NCBI GenBank assembly: GCA_963736715.1
Contig: CAVTQA010000022.1
Coordinates: forward strand, 202,344 to 266,343
Origin: AP-15 sp963736715
GTDB lineage: Bacteria; Pseudomonadota; Alphaproteobacteria; ATCC43930; CGMCC-115725
DNA length: 64,000 nucleotides
Direction of reading: 5' to 3'
This document shows positions 28,093 to 37,628 of the stretch, piece after piece; positions within the stretch are counted from its first letter, which is position 1, and each line of letters opens with the position of its first letter. The translations under genes were made by a program, and so were the position numbers. The notes under the pieces were generated by a model. That model was given only the letters and a program-made list of their open reading frames with translations. It was not told the origin of the DNA and made no database searches.

Positions 28093-28245
28093 ATCAAGCT
28101 TCCCTCGCAGGATGGATTGGAGACCTATCCTGCAACGGCGCACCCGCCCTGTCGACCCGCTGGGAGCATCGCTTCGCGCGGCCTGCACTCCACTGTCACG
28201 AGTGAAAGCTTTGCTGCCGCAAGTGCAGAGCCACGAGCTGCTCGA

Positions 28246-28854
28246 CTATGCCTCCGGCTCGAACAACTCAAGGTCGGTCGCCGGGTCGAGTTCCTTCATC
28301 AGCGGTGTCGGGTAGGCCGTCAGAAAAACTTCGAGCGTGGGCCGGACGGTCGCGTGCAACATATGCCCACCGCGTGCGGTCCCGTTTGAAGGAACCACGA
28401 CCGCATGGATGTGAACCGCAGGCTTGCCATTAACGAGCCCGATGTCGCCGACGAGCGATGCGGCCTCGGCCTGCTCATTCACGGGCAGGTTGCGGTAAGC
28501 CTTGTACTGCTTGTCGAACCACCCGAACAGGCCGCTCTCGATCGCGCCTATGGCGGTGAAATGCGCCGCTACAAGCCGCTCGCGCTGGGCGAAGGCGGTC
28601 ATGCCAGAGATGATCTCATCACGCTTGCCGAAGATCACGGCATAGCTGCGCACTTGCCCCTCCGTGCCCCCGATCAGCTTGGCCCGCAGCCCCGGCGCCT
28701 TGGTGAGATCGGTCACGGGCTGCGGCGGGGTATATCCAGGTGGAACGGATGTTGATGCGGCCTGAGCGGACGCTGCGCTTGCGCCGAGCACGCAGCCGCA
28801 GCCAAGAGCCGGAAAACCCAGCCACTGACGGCGGGAGAAGGGATGCGTCGCCAT
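28246..28854 (-). CDS. Tat-exported PPC/DUF296-domain protein
   Basis: 202 aa. The N-terminus FSRRQWLGFPALGCGCVLGA is a twin-arginine signal with a Cys, so either cleaved or lipidated. The mature part is a PCC/PPC (DUF296) domain: VRSYAVIFGKRDEIISGMTA, then HFTAIGAIESGLFGWFD and the metal-binding-like GKPAVHIHAVVV with GGHMLHATVRPTLEVFLTAY. PPC domains are usually cytoplasmic and linked to DNA binding in plants, so export is unusual. It lies 154 bases from the CMD gene on the same strand. Confidence 0.82.
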   Translation of the reverse strand: MATHPFSRRQWLGFPALGCGCVLGASAASAQAASTSVPPGYTPPQPVTDLTKAPGLRAKLIGGTEGQVRSYAVIFGKRDEIISGMTAFAQRERLVAAHFTAIGAIESGLFGWFDKQYKAYRNLPVNEQAEAASLVGDIGLVNGKPAVHIHAVVVPSNGTARGGHMLHATVRPTLEVFLTAYPTPLMKELDPATDLELFEPEA

Positions 28855-29137
28855 GAAACCTCCGTGATGCGAGCAGGAAAGTCAACGCTGTGGCCACTCC
28901 GGTCAGTGTCGACGAAAGATGACGCGGTCACCTCGCGAACGTGGATACGGCCTGGGAAGCGTACTGGCCGATATACTCATGACCCGCCGTCAATCAGGCA
29001 GAAACCCGCCCTAACCCGCGCGCGAATTTTTGCACAGCGCCCGGTCGACGCACGGCCGAACACCATATGTTTCAAGCTGCCATGATGGACCGGGGTTAGG
29101 CAGAAAGCTTGGCGCCAGCCTGCCTTTGAGGAAAGCG

Positions 29138-30826
29138 ATGCCGCAGTCTGTACATCCGCTGATCGAAACCCGACGCGAGCAGATGTTTCCGGTGCTGGAG
29201 CCGGAAGAGATCGAGCGGCTGGCGCGGTTCGGTGAGCGCAAATCCTATATGGCCGGCGAGCGCATGGTTGCGACCGGCGAGATTGCACCGGGCGCTTTGG
29301 TCATCCTGAGAGGCCGGGTCGATGTCAAGCAGCGCGGCAGGGAGGGACACTCCGAGCTGATCGTGACGCATGGTCCGGGCTCTTTCATGGGCGAGCTTGC
29401 GCAACTATCCGGCCGCCCGTCGTTGGTCGACGCCGTTGCCACGGAAGCTGTCGAGGCGTTCGTCATCCCGCCGCGCCGGCTGCGCGATCTGATGGTCGAA
29501 GAGGCCGAGCTCGGCGAGCGCATCATGCGCGCCTTGATCCTGCGCCGGGTTGCCCTGCTCGATACCGGTGCCGGCGGCCCGATAATCGTCGGCAGCGCCG
29601 ACAACGCCGATGTTCTGCGCCTCGAAGGCTTTCTGACCCGCAACGGGCATCCGCATCAGCGGTTCGACCCACAGGCCGATCCGTGTGCGCAAACCTTGAT
29701 CGAGCGCTTTCGCATAGCCCCTCGCGAATTGCCGATCGTTTTGTGTCCCGATGGACGGCTGCTGCGCAATCCGAGCGACGTCGAACTCGCCCGCTGCATC
29801 GGGCTCGTCAAGCCGATCGACCCGGGCGAGATTTACAACGTGGTCATCGTCGGCGCCGGGCCGGCGGGTCTTGCCGCCTCGGTTTATGCGGGATCCGAGG
29901 GACTATCGGTGCTTGTCCTGGATTGCCGCGCTTTCGGCGGTCAAGCCGGGGCGTCGGCGCGCATCGAGAACTATCTGGGCTTTCCGACGGGCATCACCGG
30001 CCTGGCTCTGATGGCGCGGGCCTATCACCAAGCGCAAAAGTTCGGCGTCGAAATGGCGATCCCGGATGAAGTCGGGAGCTTGCAGGGCCAGACCGTCTCG
30101 GACGATGGACGCTTTTTGCTCACTCTCGCCAACAACGAGCGGATTCGTGCCCACGCCGTCGTTATCGCCAGCGGCGCGCGTTACCGCCGGCTCGACGTCG
30201 AAAATCTTGCGGCTTTCGAGGGCTCAAGCGTTCATTATTGGGCGTCGCCGCTGGAAGGAAGGCTATGCGTCGGGCAGGAGGTGGCATTGGTCGGCGCGGG
30301 AAATTCCGCCGGCCAGGCGGCGGTGTATCTGTCCAGCCAGGTCGCCAAGGTCTGGCTTATCGTGCGCGGCTCTAGTCTCGGTGCGAGCATGTCGCGCTAT
30401 TTGGTCGAGCGCATTACCGCGAGGCCGAATGTCGAGGTATTGACCGAGACGACCGTCACCGCTCTCGAAGGGCAGGACGGTGTTCTGGAAGCGATCCGCT
30501 GCCGCTCGCGCCGGTCGGGTGAAGAGATCAGGCGCGCGATCCGCCACCTGTTTATATTTATCGGCGCGGACCCGAATACCACCTGGTTGTCCGGCTCGGG
30601 CGTGAGGCTCGACGACAAGGGCTTTGTGCGCACCGGCGCCAACATCCTCAGGCCGCTCGAAACCAGCCTGCCCGGCGTATTCGCGATCGGTGACGTGCGC
30701 GCGGGATCGGTCAAGCGCGTTGCCGCCGCGGTCGGCGAGGGCGCGCAGGTGGTGGCAGCACTGCATGCTTTTCTCGTGGAAGCCGCCGACAAAGACGCAC
30801 TTCCTTCCAATATCGGGAGACAGTGA
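29138..30826 (+). CDS. cNMP-binding domain thioredoxin reductase-like protein
   Basis: 562 aa from ATG 29138, with GAGGAAAG upstream. Residues about 15-130 are a cyclic-nucleotide-binding (Crp-type) domain (APGALVILRGRVDVKQRGRE, GSFMGELAQLSGRPSLV). Residues 145-225 form a thioredoxin-like segment without a CxxC. From about 234 comes the FAD domain (NVVIVGAGPAGLAASVYAGS), with the NAD(P) site near 385 (GAGNSAGQAAVYLS) and the closing GVFAIGDVRAGSVKRVAAAVGEG. The redox Cys pair of true thioredoxin reductases is missing (LDCRAFGGQAG). The stop overlaps the next gene's start, so it forms an operon with the UBP zinc-finger protein. Confidence 0.9.
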   Translation: MPQSVHPLIETRREQMFPVLEPEEIERLARFGERKSYMAGERMVATGEIAPGALVILRGRVDVKQRGREGHSELIVTHGPGSFMGELAQLSGRPSLVDAVATEAVEAFVIPPRRLRDLMVEEAELGERIMRALILRRVALLDTGAGGPIIVGSADNADVLRLEGFLTRNGHPHQRFDPQADPCAQTLIERFRIAPRELPIVLCPDGRLLRNPSDVELARCIGLVKPIDPGEIYNVVIVGAGPAGLAASVYAGSEGLSVLVLDCRAFGGQAGASARIENYLGFPTGITGLALMARAYHQAQKFGVEMAIPDEVGSLQGQTVSDDGRFLLTLANNERIRAHAVVIASGARYRRLDVENLAAFEGSSVHYWASPLEGRLCVGQEVALVGAGNSAGQAAVYLSSQVAKVWLIVRGSSLGASMSRYLVERITARPNVEVLTETTVTALEGQDGVLEAIRCRSRRSGEEIRRAIRHLFIFIGADPNTTWLSGSGVRLDDKGFVRTGANILRPLETSLPGVFAIGDVRAGSVKRVAAAVGEGAQVVAALHAFLVEAADKDALPSNIGRQ

Positions 30827-31134
30827 TGTCCGACGACTGCAGCCATGTCGACGACATTCGCGATGTGACGCCGAGCGCACTCGGCTGCGAGGAGTGCCTG
30901 AAGATCGGCTCCGAATGGCTCCATCTGCGGCTCTGCCGGACCTGCGGCCATGTCGGTTGTTGCGACGATTCGCCGAACCGCCACGCCACCAAGCATTTTC
31001 ATGCGACCCGGCATCCGATCATCGAAGGCTATGACCCGCCGGAAGGCTGGGGATGGTGCTACGTCGACGAGGTGATGCTCGACCTCAGCGATCGCGCCAC
31101 ACCGCACAACGGTCGGATCCCGCGCTACTATTGA
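30826..31134 (+). CDS. UBP-type zinc-finger protein
   Basis: 102 aa from ATG 30826, sharing one base with the upstream stop (TGATG). The zinc-finger ligands are clear: CSHVDDIRDV, then CEECLKIGSEWLHLRLC, CGHVGCCDDSPNRHATKHFH and HPIIEGYDPP. The domain binds ubiquitin C-termini in eukaryotes; in bacteria its role is unknown, but it is regularly next to cNMP-binding thioredoxin reductases, as here. The coupling suggests a joint redox or signalling job. Confidence 0.88.
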   Translation: MSDDCSHVDDIRDVTPSALGCEECLKIGSEWLHLRLCRTCGHVGCCDDSPNRHATKHFHATRHPIIEGYDPPEGWGWCYVDEVMLDLSDRATPHNGRIPRYY

Positions 31135-31184
31135 AGCAACGACGCAGTTGCTATCGGACAAATGATCCTAGTCTAACGGCGGGA

Positions 31185-31394
31185 TCAAGGTTGCACTGTG
31201 CCGTGCGGACTGCTGGGTGGGTAGGAGGGTCCATAATAGACAGGCTCGTTGCTGTACCCATAGTAGGGAGGTTGGCTATATCCGTACCCGGGGGCAGTGT
31301 ATCCACTGTACCCGTATCCAGGGTACCCGTACGGAGCCGTGCAAGCCGACAGGCCCGCCACTAAGCCAAAAATTATCGCCAGATTTTTGAGCAT
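31185..31394 (-). CDS. Small Tyr/Gly-rich lipoprotein
   Basis: 69 aa from ATG 31394. The signal MLKNLAIIFGLVAGLSAC ends in a lipobox (LSAC), so the mature protein is a lipid-anchored 50-residue chain rich in Tyr, Gly and Pro (repeats like YGYPGYGYSGY). Likely disordered and outer-membrane linked. No clear ribosome site, so the start rests on the lipobox. Nearby DNA repeats reflect the low-complexity coding. Confidence 0.7.
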   Translation of the reverse strand: MLKNLAIIFGLVAGLSACTAPYGYPGYGYSGYTAPGYGYSQPPYYGYSNEPVYYGPSYPPSSPHGTVQP

Positions 31395-31877
31395 TGGAGA
31401 TTTCCGTTCCGCAAAAGTGACTCGTCGGATTGGATTGGGGACGCTCTCCCGCGAACATCGTCTCACGACATACGTTGGCTCATCCTTTTGGTTCCGAGGA
31501 GGATCTCAATGGGCCTTATGCTGAGCAGCCAATGGCGTCGTAGGGGGAGCGCAGCATTGCCGCGGGATGATTGCGGTAGGGATGCCATCGAGGGTTCGAA
31601 TCGTCTCCCTCCGGCGGCGAGACCGTTGCGAACCTGACTTCCTCGATCAGGGTCGATCCGGGCCGAATGGCGCCAGGGCTGGCGGGGCTCCGCGTTGGCG
31701 CCTTCTGGGAACCCGGTGACCCAGCGTTGATATCATTGCCGGGGCCAGCCAGGCTGGGCGCATCTTAAACCGTCCCCTTGTTGATCGAGCTGGCATGGCC
31801 TGAACTGGGCCCCGAAAATGTGACGGTTGGCTAAGGTGGAGCCCCTGCCCCTAGAAAGCGCGACAGCGCAGGAGCAG
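31395..31877. other. Intergenic stretch with a tRNA-3'-like remnant
   Basis: No gene recognised. At about 31588-31614 the plus strand reads GAGGGTTCGAATC then CTCCCTCCGGCGGCGAG, nearly the same as the minus strand at 4257-4295. No complete tRNA can be folded around it. Confidence 0.45.
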
Positions 31878-32060
31878 GAGATGAAGCGGCCACGGAAGAA
31901 GCATAACGCGGTTGATTAAAGCGAAAGCGTGGTCGTGGCGGCGGTCGGGGGGACCGGACGATCGCCGAGTTGGCGAGTGAGTTCGGCGTTCATCCGAACG
32001 GGATCTACAACTGGAAGAAGCAGCTGCTGGACGGGCGGCGAGCGTTTTGGAAGGCGGCGG
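31878..32060 (+). pseudogene. IS3-type OrfA fragment
   Basis: The frame starts MKRPRKKHN, is broken near 31915, then resumes TIAELASEFGVHPNGIYNWK and KQLLDG. This is the helix-turn-helix of IS3-family OrfA. No OrfB or element ends are found nearby. Confidence 0.7.
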
Positions 32061-32139
32061 TGGCGCACGCGCGCATGTTGGGAAAGAGGAGTCTCGAAAA
32101 GCCTTGTCCTTCTGACGGGGGACCCAGGGTTCCCAGCGG

Positions 32140-32345
32140 CGAGTCAGTCTCTCGCGCGACTTTATCTTCATGGGTCAGGAACCCCGGCTTTCCGCGCGGG
32201 TGTGCCGGGCTGCGCGTTCCCGGCGCGGTCGGCAGAGAGCCGCAGGACCCGCCAACATCGCGCCAACCCGCAGCAATATCTCTGTCGGGCGATATTCCAG
32301 TAGCGCATTTTCGGCGATGCGGTCGCGGCAAGTCGTTGGGTCAAA
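32140..32345 (-). repeat. Recombinase downstream repeat, copy 2
   Basis: On the minus strand contains CTACTGGAATATCGCCCGAC, AGAGATATTGC and GCGCGGAAAGCCGGGGTTC, matching 26640-26870. It lies downstream of the module 2 recombinase in the same relative position. Confidence 0.75.
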
Positions 32346-32425
32346 GTCGCTACTTGGTGCCCAAACGAGGTCAGGCTCCCTTTTGGGCTCAGGGATGCTC
32401 GTGGATCTTGCGAGGTCGGACAGGC

Positions 32426-34156
32426 TCAAACGAAGCCGAGCACGGTCCGCTGATTGTGCCAGGCAAGCGGCAGACGGGAGTGTGCGAGGAGCTTCTCCGC
32501 CGTCAGATCGCGCGGCTGGCGCCCTTCGAGGATCGCTTGGGTGATGTCGGGGGCGAGATAGCTGAGGCGGACAACCCGGTTGAAATAGGATCGGCTCACT
32601 CCTTCGCGCAGAGCAAGCGCAGCAAAGGCGAGGCCCTCGCTGTGGACGAGTGTCGTGTTGAACCGATGTGCCCGGACGAGCAGCTTGATCAAGCGACCAT
32701 CGGGTTTCACCGCGGCGAACGGATCGCTCCTGTCGATCAGCATTCTGATCTCCATGCCTGCGCGGCGCAGCCGTGCCGGCACACACAGGATCACGGTTTC
32801 CCTTCTGAGCGATCGTGTAACAGCGGCATCGAAGAGCGCGCTGAGCCCTGTCGGGCGCAGGTGGATGTCGATCTGATCGACGCGCACTTCGACCCGTTCG
32901 ATCAGGGTGGTGAGGACCGCACACCTTCGTGCCGGCCGCAACTCGGACCACTGCCTCCCGATCTGCGCAGCGCGCGCGACCAGCCTTTGCTGAGTAGCTG
33001 GTTCTGGAAGCCATGCCGAGATTGCCTGATAGATGCTGCCGGGATCGAGAAGCCATTGACGTACGCGGCTGGCGACAAGTTGCTCGACTTCTCCCGCTGA
33101 GATGCGCAGCCCGGCGGAACTCTCGGCCTGATCTTTTGTGATCAGCGGGCGGGAGACATAATAGCGGTAGCGGGTCCCCTTTTTGACCGCATGGCTCGGG
33201 GTCATGCGGTTGCCGTCACCATCAAACAGCATGCCGGCGAGCAGGCTCGACTGCGCTGTTCGTCCGCCAGCGTTACGTTGGGCGGCGTTGTCGGTGAGCC
33301 GCGCCTGAACCGCATCCCACAGCTCCCGATCGATGATCGCCGCGTGTTCGCCGGGATAGGACCGTTCCTTGTGGAACGATCTCGCCCCGGTAGATGCGGT
33401 TCTGCAGCATCAGGTAGAGGGCGCCGCGCGCGAATGGCTTACCACCCCAGAGGCGACCGGAGGCGCTCGTCCAGCACCTGCTCGTGAGACCCGGGCTTCA
33501 AGCTCCTCCTTCAGTAATCGGATCGAGCCCAGTTCGGCGTAACGGCGGAAGATATAGCGCACGGTTTCCGCCTCACTGTCGACGATGACGAGCCCGCGGT
33601 CCCGAGCCTCGTAGCCGAGCGGCGGCACCCCGCCCATCCACATGCCCTTCTCTTTCGAGGCGGCGATCTTGTCGCGGATGCGCTCGCCGGTAACTTCGCG
33701 CTCGAAGCGCTCGAACTGGGCGAAGGACAACAGAACGTTGAGGGTCAACCGCCCCATCGACGTCGTCGTCTTGAACTGCTGCGTGACCGAAACGAAAGAC
33801 GCACCCTTGGCGTCGAGGATCTCGACGATCTTGGCGAAGTCGGCGAGTGAGCGGGTCAGCCGGTCGACCTTGTAGACGACTACGATATCCACTAGACCCG
33901 CCTGGATCTCTGCGAGCAGCTGCTGCAGAGCCGGCCGTTCCATTGTGGCGCCTGAGAGCCCGCCATCGTCATAAACATCCGGCAGGCACGCCCAGCCCTC
34001 GTGCCGTTGGCTCTTGATGAAGGCCTCACACGCTTCGCGCTGCGCCTGCAGCGAATTGAACTCCTGTTCCAGCCCTTCCTCGGACGACTTGCGGGTGTAG
34101 ACCGCGCAACGGATTGTTCCGCTTCGTCGCATCGGCTTGGCCGCTGGCCTACTCAT
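32426..34156 (-). pseudogene. Large serine recombinase, module 2, frameshifted
   Basis: The recombinase part begins at ATG 34156 (MSRPAAKPMRRSGTIRCAVY). It keeps the catalytic domain (YTRKSSEEGLEQEFNSLQAQ, YKVDRLTRSLADF). A small duplication gives FAQFERFEREV. The frame is lost near 33470 within the region equal to residues 210-230 of module 1, then resumes MLFDGDGNRMTPSHAVKKGT and runs to the normal end LAWHNQRTVLGFV at 32426. It reads on from the DUF2924 frame without a stop, so the two would form one fusion. Module 1 has the same parts with a stop between them. Confidence 0.85.
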
Positions 34157-34680
34157 CGAACGGGAGGTTCGCTTGGTGAGGCCAAAGAACCGAGGGCCCG
34201 ACCAGCGGGCGCCGGTGATCCGCTCGGCAATCATGCTCAGTGAGCAATAACGCTGGCCCTCGTACTCGAACCCGTCCTCGAGCACGAGGACAGTGTGGGC
34301 GTTTCCGCGCCACTGACGCACCAGCCTCGCGCCCGTCTTCAGCACGACACCGGGATCGAACGATGAAGTGCCTTTCTCGAACTCTCGCGCCAGCGTGTTC
34401 AGGCGGCGCTGCATCGACGGGCTGGGGCCTCCATAGGCGCGCTCCTGCAGTTTATTGGCAAGGGCCCGGATCATTAGATCACGGCTGAGCCTCACGGGTG
34501 GTTCCCGGCGATACACCTTTCGCCAAGCAGGCCTCAGCTCGTGCGTAGGCCGATCCGCCAATCCGTCAATCTCGCCGTCATCGACTAGACTAGGCTTCGG
34601 GGTCCGTCGCTCAGATCGCCGGCAGGACCGATGAAAGGCGACGGCTCGCCAGAATGCTGGCGAGCCCTTGCATCGTGGAT
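34157..34680 (-). pseudogene. DUF2924-domain protein, module 2, fused in frame to the recombinase
   Basis: The core SRDLMIRALANKLQERAYGG, then GVVLKTGARLVRQWRGNAHT, EDGFEYEGQRYCSLSMIAER and RWSGPRFFGLTKR matches module 1. No stop precedes the recombinase, so the reading frame from about 34680 runs through to 33410. The true start is unclear: the longest frame begins at 34750 inside the upstream gene, with no ribosome site visible. Confidence 0.75.
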
Positions 34681-34688
34681 AGGGGGTC

Positions 34689-35154
34689 TCATGCACTCGC
34701 CGGCTCGGCGATGCGGTAGACCCGGCCGCGGTCCTCTTTGGCCGAGGCAAGGGTGAGCCCGAGCTTCTTCTTCAGGGTTCCTGAGAAGACACCGCGCACG
34801 GTGTGCCGCTGCCAGCCGGTCGCGCTCGCCACCTCATCGACGGTTGCCCCCTCAGGCCGGCGCAGCATCGCGATCACCGCGTCCTGTTTCGACGCGCGCT
34901 TTGCGTCGGATTGCGGGTCCGGCAATGCTTCGATCGCCGACCACAGCTGATCGATCAGCGTGTCGCGGTCGCCGACCTTTCTTCGCTTCTCGACATCGGG
35001 CAGAGCGTTCCACAGCGCCAGCAGCCGCTTGCCACCTGAGCCGGGCTGCGTGCAATTCCTCGTTTGAGGCGACGACAATCTCGCCTTCACTGACTGCGGC
35101 CGTTGGCTCGCAGCTGAGGGTGATGCCGTCATTGCCAAAAATGTAAATACGCAT
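34689..35154 (-). pseudogene. DUF3489-domain protein, module 2, frameshifted
   Basis: ATG 35154 begins MRIYIFGNDGITLSCEPTAA and reaches NEELHAAR, where a frameshift near 35040 occurs. The rest (LLALWNALPDVEKRRKVGDR, then GATVDEVASATGWQRHTVRG and the same ending RIAEPASA) matches module 1. The order and direction of the three genes are those of module 1, reversed on the window. Confidence 0.85.
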
Positions 35155-35769
35155 GGGTGGGATCGTTGTTTGCGTCGGCGCAATGCCGACGGTGACCACA
35201 CTCACGCTCTCGGCGCGCAGCAAAGCCAGTCGTTTCCGGATAATCTTGTGGCGTTGTAGGCGGGGATCCGAGCATGAAATTGCTCGACCCAGAACGCGCG
35301 ATCCGCAGTTGCCATCTTGCGGCGGGGCGGCTCTCCTCAAAGGCGCTTTGCGAGGCCGATCACATATGCCGGATGCGGGACGCTCGACCGTCGCGGGAGG
35401 CGTTCCTTCGACTGGGGGATCTCTTCCTCGGAGAAGCCGCACTGCCCCCTCTTCAAATAGAGATCCTTGCGCAGCGGCCGTGGTGCCGCCAGCGCATTTC
35501 TCCAGGGACCTGCTTCGCTGAGGCGGCCATAAAAATCCCGATAGAATTGCTCGTCCCGACGATCATTGGATGGAAGAAGGCGAGCCTGCACGGCGGCTCC
35601 CACAAGCCAAACCGCTTCACCACGCGAAGCTGCCGAGCCGTCGAGACCCCAAAAGAGGCCCGCCACAGCGCAATCAAGAACGCGCCGCTGACCTGTTGTA
35701 TGCGCCTCCTGGCGGCGAAGCCCGGTGATAGGGCAAAGAGGCGGCAAAGGCCCGGACATCGGCACCGCG
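35155..35769. other. Stretch between module 2 and the glycosyltransferase, no recognised gene
   Basis: Two opposite frames of about 170-200 codons exist (35274-35876 plus, 35337-35852 minus) but neither resembles a known family and neither has a ribosome site. The minus-strand FYRDFYGRLSEAG hints weakly at an IS110-like remnant. Contains the promoter side of module 2. Confidence 0.35.
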
Positions 35770-36972
35770 CTACACCTCTCGCCGTCGCGGGTCATAAGGA
35801 TGACGTTGTGCCGCCAAGACGCGACCCGAGCGATCGAGCGAATATTGGACATGCGCCCATCGGACGACCGAGGTGAATGCGCTGGCCCAGATCAAACTGA
35901 TATACCAGGCTCCGATCGGAAGGATAGCCCAGGTCAGCAGATGTTGGTAAGTCGTGCAGACAAGTCCGTCAGCGACGCCGATCCGGCGCCCGACCGCGCG
36001 GCGAAACTCGGTCGCAACCGAGCCCAACGCTGCGACGAGCGCGAGCACCCGCAATGCTGGTGGGGAGCCCTCGGCAAGCAAATGCCAGGCCAGCACGACG
36101 CGTGCGAGGAAATCGGCCGTCGCAATGAGGCTAGCGCAGCACCACAGCCGCGGGCGGTAGAGCCTGACGAATTGGCCCTGACGACGCCCGAAGCTCCATA
36201 GCTCGCGCCAGCTTCCCCGCAGCGGTGTGGGGACGCGCAGAGCGCGTCGAGTCAACAACCGCAGCCCGGTTTCTGCTACGCGGCCACCGATCGGTAAGTC
36301 CTCAACCACCTCGCGGTCGAGGGTTCTGGCCAAGTCGAGGATTTCGAGCGTCTCGCGCGTCAGCGCGAGCGAGCCGCCCCACACGATTCCGGCTGCCGCA
36401 AGCCGTGGCAAAACGGCCAGTGCGCGATCGATATGAGCGACGAGGACCGAAGCCAGAGTGGGCGGCCTGGGCACGAGCCAGCGATGGCCGTTGACGAGGT
36501 CCGCGTCGCCTGTGGCCAGGGGCGCGACCAGGGCGCCGAGCCACCAGGACTGCGGGCAGATGTCAGCATCGAGCATCACGACGAACCGATCGTCGGCTGT
36601 GAGACGAGTCAACGCAGCTAATATGTTGGTGCATTTCTGACCGCGGCGGTTAGACACGTTGGCCACGACGACATCGATTGCCGGCTCGCGATGAGTTTTG
36701 GCTAATTCGGTCGCCCGCCGATAGGCTGGATCATCGGGCGACTCCACCGCGATGATCAGTCGCCCAGCGCGCACAGATTGGCGCCCTAATGCGGCCAGGA
36801 GGTTTTCAAGATTATCGAGCGATCCGGTCGCCGGTAGAAGTAGGACGATGTCGGCCACCGGTCCGCTTATCGGGATGCGAAGCTTGGCGAGAAACAACAC
36901 GACACAGGCGAGGGAGCCTACTGCGGATAGGATGACAATACCGGCAGCGATCCAGAAGATGGTATCTTGCAA
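35770..36972 (-). CDS. Glycosyltransferase, HpnI/ceramide glucosyltransferase type
   Basis: 400 aa starting at TTG 36972, chosen for GGAGGG 8 bases upstream. An N-terminal membrane segment (IFWIAAGIVILSAVGSLACV) precedes a GT-A domain: DIVLLLPATGSLDNLENLLA, then VVMLDADICPQSWWLGALVA with the metal-binding DAD, and EVVEDLPIGGRVAETGLRLL and GQFVRLYRPRLW near the acceptor site. Two or three C-terminal membrane helices follow (LLTWAILPIGAWYISLIWAS). HpnI adds N-acetylglucosamine to bacteriohopanetetrol, but no other hopanoid gene is nearby, so the lipid acceptor is open. Intact, in a decayed neighbourhood. Confidence 0.8.
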   Translation of the reverse strand: MQDTIFWIAAGIVILSAVGSLACVVLFLAKLRIPISGPVADIVLLLPATGSLDNLENLLAALGRQSVRAGRLIIAVESPDDPAYRRATELAKTHREPAIDVVVANVSNRRGQKCTNILAALTRLTADDRFVVMLDADICPQSWWLGALVAPLATGDADLVNGHRWLVPRPPTLASVLVAHIDRALAVLPRLAAAGIVWGGSLALTRETLEILDLARTLDREVVEDLPIGGRVAETGLRLLTRRALRVPTPLRGSWRELWSFGRRQGQFVRLYRPRLWCCASLIATADFLARVVLAWHLLAEGSPPALRVLALVAALGSVATEFRRAVGRRIGVADGLVCTTYQHLLTWAILPIGAWYISLIWASAFTSVVRWAHVQYSLDRSGRVLAAQRHPYDPRRREV

Positions 36973-37384
36973 GTCCTATTCCCTCCGCATGCGCCGTCCG
37001 ATAGTTTCGCGGCAGAAAATGTGCTTCGCCTAATAGACCGCGTTGCGGCCTGCGCGCCAGTCCGCAAGCTCCTCTTCGTCGAGGCGCTGGGGCATGCGCG
37101 GCTAAGCCAAGACGTCGGGGATCGAAAGGCTGATGTCACGGCTACCACCTCCTTGACTACCACCTCCTCCGATCTGTCAGGCCTGGAATGAGGCCGAAGC
37201 TGTCTATTTGCCGCGGCTACCCTAGTCGTCCACAGTTCGACCATGCATAACGCGAAGGATCGCTATGCGTCGAACCAACCTCCGTCGCGGCAAGGTCCGG
37301 TTACGGCGCTGACCGGCCGATACGCCGGCGATAGACGAGGGGATTTGCCCCGAAGCCGACGTTCTCCGCGGAAGGCGATTACAG
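36973..37384. other. Stretch without a recognised gene
   Basis: Lies between the glycosyltransferase start and the surviving 3' part of the histidine kinase gene. Contains the glycosyltransferase ribosome site and probably its promoter. Nothing else recognised. Confidence 0.4.
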
Positions 37385-37554
37385 CAGTATAGAAGGCCTC
37401 GAAGAGGCGCTCAAGGCTCGCCGGGGCCAAGCCTGGCCCCGAGTCCTTGACAGCGACTAGTACCTGGTTGCGTAAATTGGTGTATGTCGTACCCATCTCG
37501 CTTCGGTATCCTCGCTCGGAAGGGACGACAAATCTCCGTCGTCCCCGCGAAAGC

Positions 37555-37616
37555 GGGGACCCAGAGCCTGCCCCCCTGCTTTCGCCAGGGGCAGGCTCTG
37601 GCATGAACAGGGGGCG
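37555..37616 (+). repeat. 62-bp left arm of the GIY-YIG cassette
   Basis: Inverted copy of 37933-37994 (61 of 62 match). It holds a palindrome CCAGAGCCTGCCCC (37561-37574) and GGGGCAGGCTCTGG (37588-37601) around a CTGCTTTCGCCA loop. The half AGCCTGCCCC with its hairpin loop equals the small insertions inside transposase genes. It is preceded by GTCCCCGCGAAAGCGGGGAC. Confidence 0.9.
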
Positions 37617-37628
37617 GCCGATCGGGGC

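Noticed and set aside
31540..31620. A complete tRNA-Ser gene
   Set aside because: Only the T-arm and 3' acceptor strand are readable; no anticodon arm or matching 5' acceptor strand is found.
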